Source of the DNA: Mycolicibacillus trivialis
Lineage (GTDB): Bacteria; Actinomycetota; Actinomycetes; Mycobacteriales; Mycobacteriaceae
Assembly: GCF_002102395.1 (NCBI RefSeq)
Contig: NZ_LQPZ01000044.1
Coordinates: 62,001 to 126,000, forward strand
Length of the DNA: 64,000 nt
Direction of reading: 5' to 3'
The notes beneath the pieces were generated by a model. The model was not told where the DNA came from. It worked only from the letters and a program-made list of their open reading frames with translations, and searched no databases. A program made the translations under genes and the position numbers. Within the stretch, counting starts at the first letter, position 1. Every line of letters begins with the position of its first letter. Shown here piece after piece: positions 33,485-41,863 of this stretch.

Positions 33485-34954
33485 TCAGCCCTCCATCGTG
33501 TAGCCCATCGGCATCAGCACACTCTTGTGTTGAGTGAAGTGCTCCACGCCCTCCGGGCCGTTCTCCCGGCCGATACCGGAGTTCTTGAACCCGCCGAACG
33601 GCGAACCCGGGTCGAAGGCGTACCAGTTGATGCCGTAGGTGCCGGTGCGCACCCGCTGGGAGATTTCGATGCCACGGGGCACGTCGGTGGTCCAGACGCT
33701 GCCGGCCAGGCCGTAGTCGGAGTCGTTGGCGATCGCCACCGCGTCGTCGACGCTGTCGTAGGGGATGACGCAGAGCACCGGCCCGAAGATCTCCTCCTGG
33801 GCGATGGTCATCTTGTTGTCCACGTCGGCGAAGACCGTCGGCTGCACGAAGTGCCCGCCGTCGAGGCCCTCCGGGCGCCCGCCGCCGCAGACCAGCCTGG
33901 CACCCTCTTCGATGCCCTTGGCGATGTAGCCCTCCACCCGGGCGCGCTGCTTCTCGTTGATCAGCGGCCCGATCTGGGCGGCCGGATTGTCGGGCAGCCC
34001 GACCGGCAACGCCTCGACGACGCCCTTGACCGCGTCGACGACCTCGTCGTAGCGGGTCCGGGGCGCCAGGATCCGGGTCTGGTTCACGCAGCCCTGGCCG
34101 GCGTTCATCACCCCGGAGAACACCATCATCGGCACCGCGGTGGCCAGGTCCACATCCTCGAGGACGATCGCCGCGGACTTGCCGCCCAACTCCAGCGTGC
34201 ACGGCTTGAGCAGGTCGGCGGCGCGCTTGCCGATCTCCTTGCCCACCGCGGAACTGCCGGTGAAGCTGAAGCAGTCCACGTCGGGGTTGGCGGTCAGTGC
34301 CTGCCCGGTCTCCACACCGCCGGGCACCACCGACAGCACCCCGTCGGGCAGGCCGGCGTCGGCGAACACCTCCGCCAGGGCGTTGGCGGTCAGCGGGGTC
34401 TCCGCGGCGGGCTTGAGCACCACCGTGCAGCCGGCCAACAGCGCCGGGCCCAGCTTGTTCACGGCCAGGAACAGTGGCACGTTCCACGCCACGATCGCGG
34501 CGACCACGCCGAGCGGTTCGCGGGTCACCAACGTCTGCCCGTAGGAGCCGTTGCGGGTCTCGCGCCAGGTGACGTCGTCGGCAGCCCCGGCGAAGTAGGT
34601 CAGCGCCCCCAGCGAGCCCAGCCAGTGCATCGTCTCGATGATCGCCGGCGGCTGCCCGGTCTCGTCGGCCAGCAGTGTGGTGAACAGTTCCTTGCGCTCT
34701 TCCATCAGCGTGACCGCCTTGGCGATCACCGCGGCCCGCTCGGCGGGCGGGGTGGCCGGCCAGCGGCCGTTGTCGAAGGCGGCGCGGGCGGTGGCCACCG
34801 CGGTGTCGACGTCGGCCTTGGCCGCCAGCGGCACCTTGCCGACGTAGGCGCCGGTGGCCGGGGAGTGCACCTCGATCACCTCATCGGTGGACGGTTCGAC
34901 CCAGGTTCCGCCGATGAAAAGCTTGTCGTACTCGGTGGGCGTGCTCTCGGGCAT
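33485..34954 (-). CDS. Aldehyde dehydrogenase (Rv0223c-like)
   Basis: A 489-residue NAD(P)-dependent aldehyde dehydrogenase. Nearly colinear with Rv0223c (start EYDKLFIGG.W, end HFTQ.KSVL.PMGYT). Active site: Asn in VAWNVPLFLAVNK, Glu in TLELGGKSAAIVLED, Cys in NAGQGCVNQTRI; cofactor loop FTGSSAVGKEIGKRA. Substrate not known. Upstream of the EncFtn-type gene in the same direction with 41 bp between, so probably cotranscribed. The methyltransferase (Rv0224c-like) lies about 100 bp upstream, as in M. tuberculosis. Confidence 0.95.
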   Translation of the reverse strand: MPESTPTEYDKLFIGGTWVEPSTDEVIEVHSPATGAYVGKVPLAAKADVDTAVATARAAFDNGRWPATPPAERAAVIAKAVTLMEERKELFTTLLADETGQPPAIIETMHWLGSLGALTYFAGAADDVTWRETRNGSYGQTLVTREPLGVVAAIVAWNVPLFLAVNKLGPALLAGCTVVLKPAAETPLTANALAEVFADAGLPDGVLSVVPGGVETGQALTANPDVDCFSFTGSSAVGKEIGKRAADLLKPCTLELGGKSAAIVLEDVDLATAVPMMVFSGVMNAGQGCVNQTRILAPRTRYDEVVDAVKGVVEALPVGLPDNPAAQIGPLINEKQRARVEGYIAKGIEEGARLVCGGGRPEGLDGGHFVQPTVFADVDNKMTIAQEEIFGPVLCVIPYDSVDDAVAIANDSDYGLAGSVWTTDVPRGIEISQRVRTGTYGINWYAFDPGSPFGGFKNSGIGRENGPEGVEHFTQHKSVLMPMGYTMEG

Positions 34955-35052
34955 GGGGTGCTGCTCCTTGGTCGGTGTGGGTCGCCACCGGGCTCGCTCT
35001 CGGCGGCGTAGATCACACCCTAACTCAGCCCGCGGCAGGATTAGAACCTGTT

Positions 35053-35829
35053 TCAGTCACGGGGTTGCAGCACCAGCACCAGGTTGCTCACCGCGAACTC
35101 CCGCAGCACCGGAACCCGGGTCAGCCACCACGCCCATCGCGGGTGGTAGCGGGGGAAAGCGGCCACCAGCGCCCCGCTGTGGCGGGCCCAGTCCAGCCCG
35201 GCGGCCGCCGACACCGCGAACAGTGACGAGCCGTAGTTGTTCTTCGGCGGATGGCCGTGTTTGCGGGTGTAGCGGGCCGCCGCCCGCGCCCCACCCAGAT
35301 AGTGGGTCAGGCCCATCTCATGCCCGCCGAACGGCCCCAGCCACACCGTGTAGGACAGCACCACCAGCCCGCCGGGGCGGGTGACCCGCAGCATCTCGGC
35401 GCCGAGCCGCCACGGGTGCGGCACATGCTCGGCGACATTGGAGGACAGGCAGATGTCCACGCTGTCGTCGGCGAACGGCAACGCCATGCCCGACGCCCGG
35501 ACGAACGTCGCCGCCGACGGGCCCGCCGGCCCCCCGGCGTGCATCTCCGCCGGGTCCGGTTCCACCCCGATGTAGCGCAGGCCGGCGTCGGCGAACGCGG
35601 CGGCGAAATAGCCGGGCCCGCCGCCCACGTCGAGCACGGTGCGCCCGTCCGGCGGGCCGCCGTGCAGCCCGCGCCACAGGTCCGCGACCATGACGGCGGT
35701 GTCGGCGGCCAGCGGCCCGTAGAAGCGGTCCGGGGCGGTCTGCTCGTAGCGGAACGCGCCGAGCAGCCGCAGTGAGCGGCGCAGCGTGGCACGACCCGCG
35801 AAGCGGGCGGTCGACGAGGAACCGGCCAT
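35053..35829 (-). CDS. SAM-dependent methyltransferase (Rv0224c-like)
   Basis: A 258-residue class I methyltransferase. Motif I TVLDVGGGPGYFAAAFADAG, then YIGVEPDPAEMHA, ASGMALPFADDSVDICLSSNVAEHV and RPGGLVVLSYTVWLGPFGGHE, all shared with Rv0224c. The enzyme is probably cytosolic; its gene is divergent from a GT4 glycosyltransferase and belongs to the conserved Rv0224c-Rv0228 envelope block, so methylation of a cell-wall glycan or glycolipid is plausible. The ATG at 35829 begins at the conserved ATLRRSLRLL region with a short head; the next upstream Met at 35853 is less likely. Confidence 0.93.
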   Translation of the reverse strand: MAGSSSTARFAGRATLRRSLRLLGAFRYEQTAPDRFYGPLAADTAVMVADLWRGLHGGPPDGRTVLDVGGGPGYFAAAFADAGLRYIGVEPDPAEMHAGGPAGPSAATFVRASGMALPFADDSVDICLSSNVAEHVPHPWRLGAEMLRVTRPGGLVVLSYTVWLGPFGGHEMGLTHYLGGARAAARYTRKHGHPPKNNYGSSLFAVSAAAGLDWARHSGALVAAFPRYHPRWAWWLTRVPVLREFAVSNLVLVLQPRD

Positions 35830-35867
35830 CGCAGGCCAGCCTAGAACGACCATTAGGCTGGACGGCG

Positions 35868-37070
35868 ATGCCCACCGCCGTTGAGCCGCCGGGAGCCGAG
35901 CCGCCGCGCTCGACCCCCGGCCGAGTCGGCTCGGTGCTGCTGCTGTGCTGGCGCGACACCGGCCACCCGCAGGGCGGGGGCAGCGAGACCTATCTGCAGC
36001 GGATCGGCGCGGAGCTGGCGGCCGCCGGCATGACCGTCACCCTGCGCACGGCCCGCTACCCCGGGGTGGCGCGCCGCGACGTGGTCGACGGGGTCCGCAT
36101 CGAACGGGCCGGCGGGCGCTACACGGTCTACCTGCGTGCGCTGGCGGCGATGGCCGGCGCCCGGCTGCGGATCGGCCCGCTGCGCGGGGTGCGCCCGGAC
36201 GTGGTGGTCGACACCCAGAACGGGGTGCCGTTTCTGGCGCGGTTGCTCTACGGCCGCCGGGTGGTGGTGCTGGTGCACCACTGCCACCGCGCTCAGTGGC
36301 CGATGGCCGGGAAGCTGATGGGACGGGTCGGCTGGTACGTCGAATCGCGGCTCTCCCCGCGGGTACACCGGCGCAACCAGTACCTGACCGTCTCCCTGCC
36401 CTCGGTGCGCGACCTGGTGGAACTCGGGGTGCACCCGGACCGGATCGCGGTGGTGCGCAACGGTCTTGACCGCGCCCCGCCGAAATCGCTGACCGCCGAC
36501 CGCTCCTCGCGGCCGCGCGTGGTGGTGCTGTCCCGGCTGGTGCCGCACAAGCAGATCGAGGACGCGCTGGACACCGTGGCGGCGCTGCGCCCACAGGTGC
36601 CCGACGTGCACCTGGACGTGATCGGCGACGGCTGGTGGCGCCACCGGCTGGTCGAACACGCCGACCGGCTGGGCATCCGCGACGCCGTCACCTTCCACGG
36701 TCACGTCGACGAGGACACCAAACATGCTCTGCTGCAACGGTCCTGGGTGCAGTTACTGCCCTCCCGCAAGGAAGGCTGGGGGCTGGCGGTGATCGAGGCC
36801 GCCCAGCACGCGGTGCCGACCATCGGCTACCGCTCCTCCGGCGGGCTGTGCGACTCGATCGTCGACGGGGTCACCGGGGTGCTGGTCGACGACCGCGACC
36901 AACTCGTGACGGAGCTGCGGCAACTGCTGGACGACCCGGTGCTGCGCGACCAACTCGGCGGCAAGGCCCAGGCGCGCAGCGCGGAGTTCTCCTGGCGCCA
37001 GAGCGCCGAATCGATGCGCACCGTGCTGGAAGCCGTCGCCGCGGGCCGGCCGATCAGCGGCGTGGTGTAG
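35868..37070 (+). CDS. GT4 glycosyltransferase (Rv0225-like)
   Basis: A 400-residue GT-B fold glycosyltransferase. N-terminal half has the acceptor-side signature RDTGHPQGGGSETYLQRIGAEL, typical of GT4 enzymes; the C-terminal half has VVVLSRLVPHKQIEDAL, VIGDGWWRHRL, FHGHVDEDTKHALL and the donor-binding EX7E motif in PSRKEGWGLAVIEAAQ. It probably moves a nucleotide-sugar-derived sugar onto a membrane lipid or glycan at the cytoplasmic face. Position matches Rv0225. Ends 3 bp before the stop of the convergent small membrane gene. Confidence 0.92.
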   Translation: MPTAVEPPGAEPPRSTPGRVGSVLLLCWRDTGHPQGGGSETYLQRIGAELAAAGMTVTLRTARYPGVARRDVVDGVRIERAGGRYTVYLRALAAMAGARLRIGPLRGVRPDVVVDTQNGVPFLARLLYGRRVVVLVHHCHRAQWPMAGKLMGRVGWYVESRLSPRVHRRNQYLTVSLPSVRDLVELGVHPDRIAVVRNGLDRAPPKSLTADRSSRPRVVVLSRLVPHKQIEDALDTVAALRPQVPDVHLDVIGDGWWRHRLVEHADRLGIRDAVTFHGHVDEDTKHALLQRSWVQLLPSRKEGWGLAVIEAAQHAVPTIGYRSSGGLCDSIVDGVTGVLVDDRDQLVTELRQLLDDPVLRDQLGGKAQARSAEFSWRQSAESMRTVLEAVAAGRPISGVV

Positions 37071-37073
37071 CGA

Positions 37074-37442
37074 CTACACCCGCAGCGTCAACTCGTAACC
37101 GATCGGCACCACCACCAGATAGCCCAGCACCGCCAGCGGAATCCCGATCAGCGGCGTCCAGCGCCGCCACGCGGCCAGCGCCGCGCCCGCCGTCGCGCCG
37201 GCCAGACCGCCGCCGACGGCCAGCCACGGCAGCAACACCAGCAGGTTCTGCCCGCGCGCCGACAGTTGGCAGACCCACTCGGTGTCGTCGCCGTGACAGG
37301 GATCGGTGGCCATCGCCAGCGGCAACATCAGCACCAGCGCCACCGCGCTGCCCGCCAGCGTCAACACTGCGATCACCGCCACCAGCCACACCCAGTGCCG
37401 TTGTCTGCGTCGCGCGGCGGGGTCGGGGGGCGCGTCGCTCAT
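37074..37442 (-). CDS. Small three-helix membrane protein
   Basis: A 122-residue protein with three predicted membrane helices (about 17-43, 68-90, 97-117) and a basic N-terminal cytoplasmic segment (ARRRQRH). Between the first two helices is a short outside loop with two cysteines (DPCHGDDTEWVCQL), probably a disulfide. Its start ATG lies 4 bp after the stop of the Rv0226c-like gene, so it is the last gene of that transcript. I do not recognise a family; function unknown. Confidence 0.72.
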   Translation of the reverse strand: MSDAPPDPAARRRQRHWVWLVAVIAVLTLAGSAVALVLMLPLAMATDPCHGDDTEWVCQLSARGQNLLVLLPWLAVGGGLAGATAGAALAAWRRWTPLIGIPLAVLGYLVVVPIGYELTLRV

Positions 37443-37446
37443 CGGG

Positions 37447-39141
37447 TCAGTCAACCACGCCGGACCGGTCCGGGCGTCGGGGCCGGCCCAGCACCGCGGC
37501 ACCCACCAGCAGCGCCAGCCACAGGCCGTGCGCGGCGAGCACCACCGCCCGCCGCGGCGCCGACGCGCCCTCGGCGTGGCCTCCGACCCGGTAGAGCGTC
37601 AGTCCGCCCTCCCGCACCGCCACCGGAAGCCGGTCCAATGTCTGTGCCGCAGCGCCGAATTCGCCTGTGCTGTCGGCCTCGACGACCACCCAGCCCACCC
37701 CGGCGTCGACCAGGTCCGCCGGGGGAGCCCCGCGCAGCAACATCGCCTGTACCGACCGGGCGTGGTCTCCTTCGCCGCGCACCGTGGTCCCGGAGACGCT
37801 CAGGTCACCCGAGGAGAGCACCTCGGCGCGTACCCAGCGCGGCAGCGGATCGAGCACCGGGCCGGCCCAGTCGAACCGGCGCATCGGCCCGGCGGGCAGC
37901 ACGGCCACCGGCCGCGGATCGGCATTGATCGCCGCGGCCACCGTCGCCCAGCCGGCCGGATAGGACACCGACGTCACCCGTCCGCCCACCCCCCACGCCA
38001 GGTCCGGCAGCACCGCGATCAGCGCCGCACAGCACAGCGCCGCCGCGACCGCGGGCCGCAACCAGCGGCGTAGCGCGACCACCGCGCCCGCGGCGGCCAG
38101 GGTGTAGCCGGGCATCGCCAGCGCCACCCACTTCTGCCCCTCCCGCAGCACCCCCAGCCCGGGCACCGCGTCGACCGCGGCGTGCAGCACCGCAAGCCCC
38201 GCGCCGGTGGCCGCCAACGCGGGCACCACGACGGCGACCCCGGCCAGCGCCAACAGCGGCACCGCAGCCGGCCGCCGCGCCGTGACCGGCAACCCGGCAC
38301 CGACGACCGCCAGCAGCACGCCGGTCGCCACCAGCGCGAACAGCCCGGTGCGGGACCCGGGCACCGCCTCGGCGTTCCAGATCCCGGCCAGACCGGCCAG
38401 ACTGCCCAGGGTTCCCAGCCCCGGCTCGGCCCGCGCGGCGAACGCGCTCACACCGGTGCCACCGGTCATCGGCGGCCCCAGTGCCGCGGCCACCAGCCAC
38501 GGCGCCGCCGCCACCAGCGCCGCCCCGGTGGTCAGCGCCGCGCAGCGCCGCCGCGACAGTCCCGGCCCGGCGGCCGCCGCGGCGGCCAGCGCGACCGTCG
38601 CCGCCAGCAGCAGCCCGGTCGGGGTCAGCCCGGCCGCGGCCAGCCAGAACACCGGTGCCGCGACGTCACGCCACCGGGTGCGAGGCCGGCCGCGCAGCCG
38701 CAGCACCGCCGCGGCCAGCCACGGCAGACAGCCGTACCCGACCAGCAGACTCCACTGCCCCTGCAGCAACCGCTCGGCCACGAACGGGTTCCACACCGCC
38801 ACCGTGGTGCCCACCGCCACCCCGGGCAGACCCGACTGCGGCAGCACCACCCGCACCAGGCGCCCGGCGCCCAGCCCGCCCAGCAGCACCCCGCCGATCA
38901 GCAGCGCCCGGACCACCAGCCCGCCGTCCAGGAGGCGGGAGGCCAGCGCCACCGCGACGTCCTGGGGAACCGCGCGCGGGGCGGACCCGGCCAGCCCCAG
39001 CGCCGCATCGGACAGATACGCCCGCGGGGTCGACACCGCGTCGCGCAGCAGCAGATACCCGGGCCGCAGCAGCGGCGCGGTCACCAGCAGGGTCAACGCC
39101 AGGGCATAGACCGGCCCGGCCCAGCGGCGCGCCCGGGTCAC
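37447..39141 (-). CDS. Polytopic membrane protein (Rv0226c-like, GT-C-like)
   Basis: A 564-residue integral membrane protein with about 11-12 apolar helices (first at 10-30, last at 530-550) and a soluble outside-facing domain at about 400-515 (PRPVAVLPAGPMRRFDW, DRLPVAVREGGLTLYRV). Its plan is like GT-C glycosyltransferases, with an early acidic residue after TM1 (LLRDAVSTPRAYLSDA). It is the positional match of Rv0226c and lies 7 bp after the DUF3068 gene, in the Rv0225-Rv0228 envelope block. A role in cell-wall glycan or lipid assembly is inference. GTG start at 39141. Confidence 0.88.
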   Translation of the reverse strand: MTRARRWAGPVYALALTLLVTAPLLRPGYLLLRDAVSTPRAYLSDAALGLAGSAPRAVPQDVAVALASRLLDGGLVVRALLIGGVLLGGLGAGRLVRVVLPQSGLPGVAVGTTVAVWNPFVAERLLQGQWSLLVGYGCLPWLAAAVLRLRGRPRTRWRDVAAPVFWLAAAGLTPTGLLLAATVALAAAAAAGPGLSRRRCAALTTGAALVAAAPWLVAAALGPPMTGGTGVSAFAARAEPGLGTLGSLAGLAGIWNAEAVPGSRTGLFALVATGVLLAVVGAGLPVTARRPAAVPLLALAGVAVVVPALAATGAGLAVLHAAVDAVPGLGVLREGQKWVALAMPGYTLAAAGAVVALRRWLRPAVAAALCCAALIAVLPDLAWGVGGRVTSVSYPAGWATVAAAINADPRPVAVLPAGPMRRFDWAGPVLDPLPRWVRAEVLSSGDLSVSGTTVRGEGDHARSVQAMLLRGAPPADLVDAGVGWVVVEADSTGEFGAAAQTLDRLPVAVREGGLTLYRVGGHAEGASAPRRAVVLAAHGLWLALLVGAAVLGRPRRPDRSGVVD

Positions 39142-39148
39142 CCGGCGG

Positions 39149-40396
39149 CTAGCCGCGCGGCGGCGGTTCCGCTGAGCCCGGTGCGGCCGGCGGGTCCGGC
39201 GGGCGGGTGGGCAGCTTCTCGGTGGCCGCTTCGGCCGCCGGCATCGGTTCCTCGGCCTTGGCGCGCCGGTTCAGCAGGCTGTCGAACAGGCCCTCGAAGA
39301 AACCCTGCTCGGTGGTGTCCAGGCCCGGGTCGACCAGCGCGGCCTCGCTGCGCACCGCGAAGGTGGCCAGCAACACCCCGCCGACCAGCGCGATCAGCCC
39401 CGACGCGGCCAGCGTGATCGGCAGGATCCGTGACCACAGCGCCAGCCAGTCGCGCTGATCGCGGGCGATACCGACCTGCTCCTCGATGGTCTGCTCGGTG
39501 GAGGTGACGGTGTAGTCGGCCAGCGTCGCCTCCGGCTTCAGCGGGTCGCGGGCGTAGTAGTGCTGGGCGCGCTCCTTGGCCTTGACGATCGTGCCCGACA
39601 CCGGATCCACCCACAGCGTGCGCTGCGCCGCGTAGTAGCGGGTCATGGTGATCTCCTCGTCGGGCTCGCCCTCGACGCCCCACTGCGCAGCGGTCGTGGT
39701 GACCTCGCCGTCCTCGTTGTCGCTGTAGAGCGACGGGTACTTGATCGGCTTGACCAACTTGCCCTCGGAGTTGTAGCCGACGTTCTGGGTGAACCGGAAT
39801 GCGGTGAGCCCGTTGACGTCGTCCTCACCCTCGTAGTTGGCGTCGAACGCCTCCTGCGCGATCGGGTCGAAGTACGGGTAGCTCTTCTTCTCGGTGTGGA
39901 ACGGGAAACGGTAGGCCAGCCCCTCATGGGCCAGCGGCAGCGGCTTGGGCGGGTTGTCGTCCTCGATGCTGCGCGGCTGCTGCACCGTGCCGCCGGGGTG
40001 GTTGTCGTCGGAGACGGCCTCGGCGGTCTCCCGGTTCACGGTGACCGTGTCGACCATCGCCAACAGCAGCCCGCTGTCTTTCTGCTTGTCGGTGCGGCGC
40101 ACCGTGGAACCGACCTGCAGGGTGACCACATCGGCGTTCGCCGGGGACTCCACGCTGATCTGCTTCTGCGACACCAGCGGCACGTCTTCGTCGATGACGA
40201 AGTGCTCGCCGGCCAGCGACGCGGGGTCCAGCGCGGTGCCGCGGCCCTCGCTGACCAGGGTGGTGTCGATGTCGAGCGGGATCTTGGTGATCTGGCTGAC
40301 CGTGTAGGTCGGCAGCAGCAGGGCGGCGATCAGCAGCGCGGCACCGAGCCCCAGCGCGCCGTACACCGTGATCCGCAACATGACTGCTCTGCTCAC
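39149..40396 (-). CDS. DUF3068/PorA-family envelope protein (Rv0227c-like)
   Basis: A 415-residue protein with an N-terminal membrane helix (about 10-28, GLGAALLIAALLLPTY), a large periplasmic domain to about 335 and a second helix (about 340-365, ILPITLAASGLIALVGGVLL) followed by a Pro/Glu-rich cytoplasmic tail. Segments such as KIPLDIDTTLVSEG, SPANADVVTLQVGS and RTDKQKDSGLLLAMVDTVT mark it as a DUF3068 protein, as Rv0227c. I chose the GTG at 40396 because AAGGAGG lies 10 bp upstream; the ATG five codons later is an alternative. First gene of a three-gene minus-strand run and divergent from tmaT. Confidence 0.92.
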   Translation of the reverse strand: MSRAVMLRITVYGALGLGAALLIAALLLPTYTVSQITKIPLDIDTTLVSEGRGTALDPASLAGEHFVIDEDVPLVSQKQISVESPANADVVTLQVGSTVRRTDKQKDSGLLLAMVDTVTVNRETAEAVSDDNHPGGTVQQPRSIEDDNPPKPLPLAHEGLAYRFPFHTEKKSYPYFDPIAQEAFDANYEGEDDVNGLTAFRFTQNVGYNSEGKLVKPIKYPSLYSDNEDGEVTTTAAQWGVEGEPDEEITMTRYYAAQRTLWVDPVSGTIVKAKERAQHYYARDPLKPEATLADYTVTSTEQTIEEQVGIARDQRDWLALWSRILPITLAASGLIALVGGVLLATFAVRSEAALVDPGLDTTEQGFFEGLFDSLLNRRAKAEEPMPAAEAATEKLPTRPPDPPAAPGSAEPPPRG

Positions 40397-40615
40397 GTTG
40401 CCGTGCCCTCCTTCTGATCCGAGGCCTCCCGGGTCTCCGCGACCCCAGAGCGTCCGACCTGTGGGTACCCCCCGCGCAGGGAGAGCAGCCAGGCAAACTC
40501 TCCCGACCCTAACAGCAGAATTTAAGCGCCTCCTAACGGTCCCCGGGGCCGTTTCCGGGCGGTGAATCCGGCCGTCGCCGACCCCGCGCCCGCGCACACC
40601 GGCAGACTGTCAGCC
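40397..40615. other. Divergent tmaT / DUF3068 gene promoter region
   Basis: A 219-bp gap. An AT-richer patch at about 40505-40535 (ACCCTAACAGCAGAATTTAA) could hold -10 elements for either gene. At 40535-40553 a GC hairpin (AACGG.CCCC/GGGGCCGTT with one bulged T) is seen. No ORF of note. Confidence 0.35.
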
Positions 40616-41863
40616 ATGACCGTTGACGCGCAGGTGGGCGGCACCCGCAGTTTCCTGCCGGCCGTGGAGGGCATGCGGGCCTGCGCCGCCATGGGTGTCG
40701 TGATCACCCACGTGGCGTTCCAGACCGGGCACTCCAGCGGCATCAGCGGGCGGCTGTGGGGCCGATTCGACCTGGCGGTGGCGCTGTTCTTCGCGCTGTC
40801 GGGATTCCTGCTGTGGCGCGGGCACGCCGCCGCGGCGCGCGGGCTGCGGCACCGGCCGGCCACCGGCCACTATCTGCGGTCCCGCATCGTGCGGATCATG
40901 CCCGCCTACCTGGTCGCGGTGGTGGTGATCCTGGCCCTGCTGCCCGACGCGGTCGGCGCCAGCCGCACCGTCTGGCTGGCCAACCTGACCCTCACCCAGG
41001 TGTACGTGCCGCTGACCCTGACCCCCGGGCTCACCCAGATGTGGAGCCTGTCGGTGGAGGTCACCTTCTATCTGGTGTTGCCGTTGCTGGCGCTGGCGGC
41101 CCGGCAGTTGCCGGTGCGCGCCCGCATCCCGGCGATCCTGGCCATGTCGGTGGCCAGCCTGGGCTGGGGCTACCTGCCGATCCACGCCGCGGAGGGACTC
41201 AACCCGCTGAACTGGCCGCCGGCCTACGGCAGCTGGTTCGGGGCGGGCATGCTGCTTGCCGAACTCACCGTCAGCCCGCCCGGCTGGGTGCACCGGCTGG
41301 CGCGGCGCCGGATCGTGATGGCGGTCATCGTGGTGATCACCTACCTGCTGTCGGCGTCGCCGATCGCCGGCCCGGAGGGCATGACCCCGGCGACCGTCGG
41401 GCAATTCGTGGTGCGCACCGGGCTGGGCGCGATCCTGGCCGGGGCGCTGCTGGCACCGCTGGTGCTCGACCGGCCCGACACCAGCCACCGGATCCTGGCC
41501 AGCCCACTGATGGTCACGCTCGGCCGCTGGTCCTACGGACTGTTCATCTGGCACCTGGCCGCGCTGACCATGGCCTTCCCGATGATCGGCAAGTTCGCCT
41601 TCGCCGGGGACATGCCGGTGGTGCTGGCCCTGACCCTGCTGTTCGGCTTCGCGATGGCCGCGGTGAGTTTCGCGCTGGTGGAGGAGCCGTGCCGGCTGGC
41701 GCTGCGACGCTGGGAGTACCGGCGCACGCACCGGGTGGCCCCGCTGGCCAGCGCCATCAGCGACGAGCCGGCCATCGAGTTCCCCGCCGACCCGGTCGTC
41801 GGCGCCACACCGTCGCAACCGACCCCCGTCCACACCGCATCGACACCAGGGAGCCGCAGATGA
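40616..41863 (+). CDS. tmaT: TmaT-like acyltransferase-3 membrane protein (Rv0228-like)
   Basis: A 415-residue acyltransferase-3 family protein with ten or eleven helices. Opening motif FLPAVEGMRACAAMGVVITH contains the catalytic His of the family; FFALSGFLLWRGHA and RSRIVRIMPAYLVAV follow, then MWSLSVEVTFYLVLPLLAL and, late, LGRWSYGLFIWHLAALT. The corynebacterial/mycobacterial orthologue TmaT acetylates trehalose monomycolate so that it can be carried by MmpL3, whose gene is in the same window. ATG at 40616. Its stop overlaps the thiolase start (ATGA), an arrangement not seen in M. tuberculosis. Confidence 0.88.
   Translation: MTVDAQVGGTRSFLPAVEGMRACAAMGVVITHVAFQTGHSSGISGRLWGRFDLAVALFFALSGFLLWRGHAAAARGLRHRPATGHYLRSRIVRIMPAYLVAVVVILALLPDAVGASRTVWLANLTLTQVYVPLTLTPGLTQMWSLSVEVTFYLVLPLLALAARQLPVRARIPAILAMSVASLGWGYLPIHAAEGLNPLNWPPAYGSWFGAGMLLAELTVSPPGWVHRLARRRIVMAVIVVITYLLSASPIAGPEGMTPATVGQFVVRTGLGAILAGALLAPLVLDRPDTSHRILASPLMVTLGRWSYGLFIWHLAALTMAFPMIGKFAFAGDMPVVLALTLLFGFAMAAVSFALVEEPCRLALRRWEYRRTHRVAPLASAISDEPAIEFPADPVVGATPSQPTPVHTASTPGSRR

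Noticed and set aside
33000..37000. An encapsulin shell gene near the EncFtn-type cargo
   Set aside because: Looked for in all frames; the neighbours are an aldehyde dehydrogenase, a methyltransferase and a glycosyltransferase, none with a HK97-like shell sequence.
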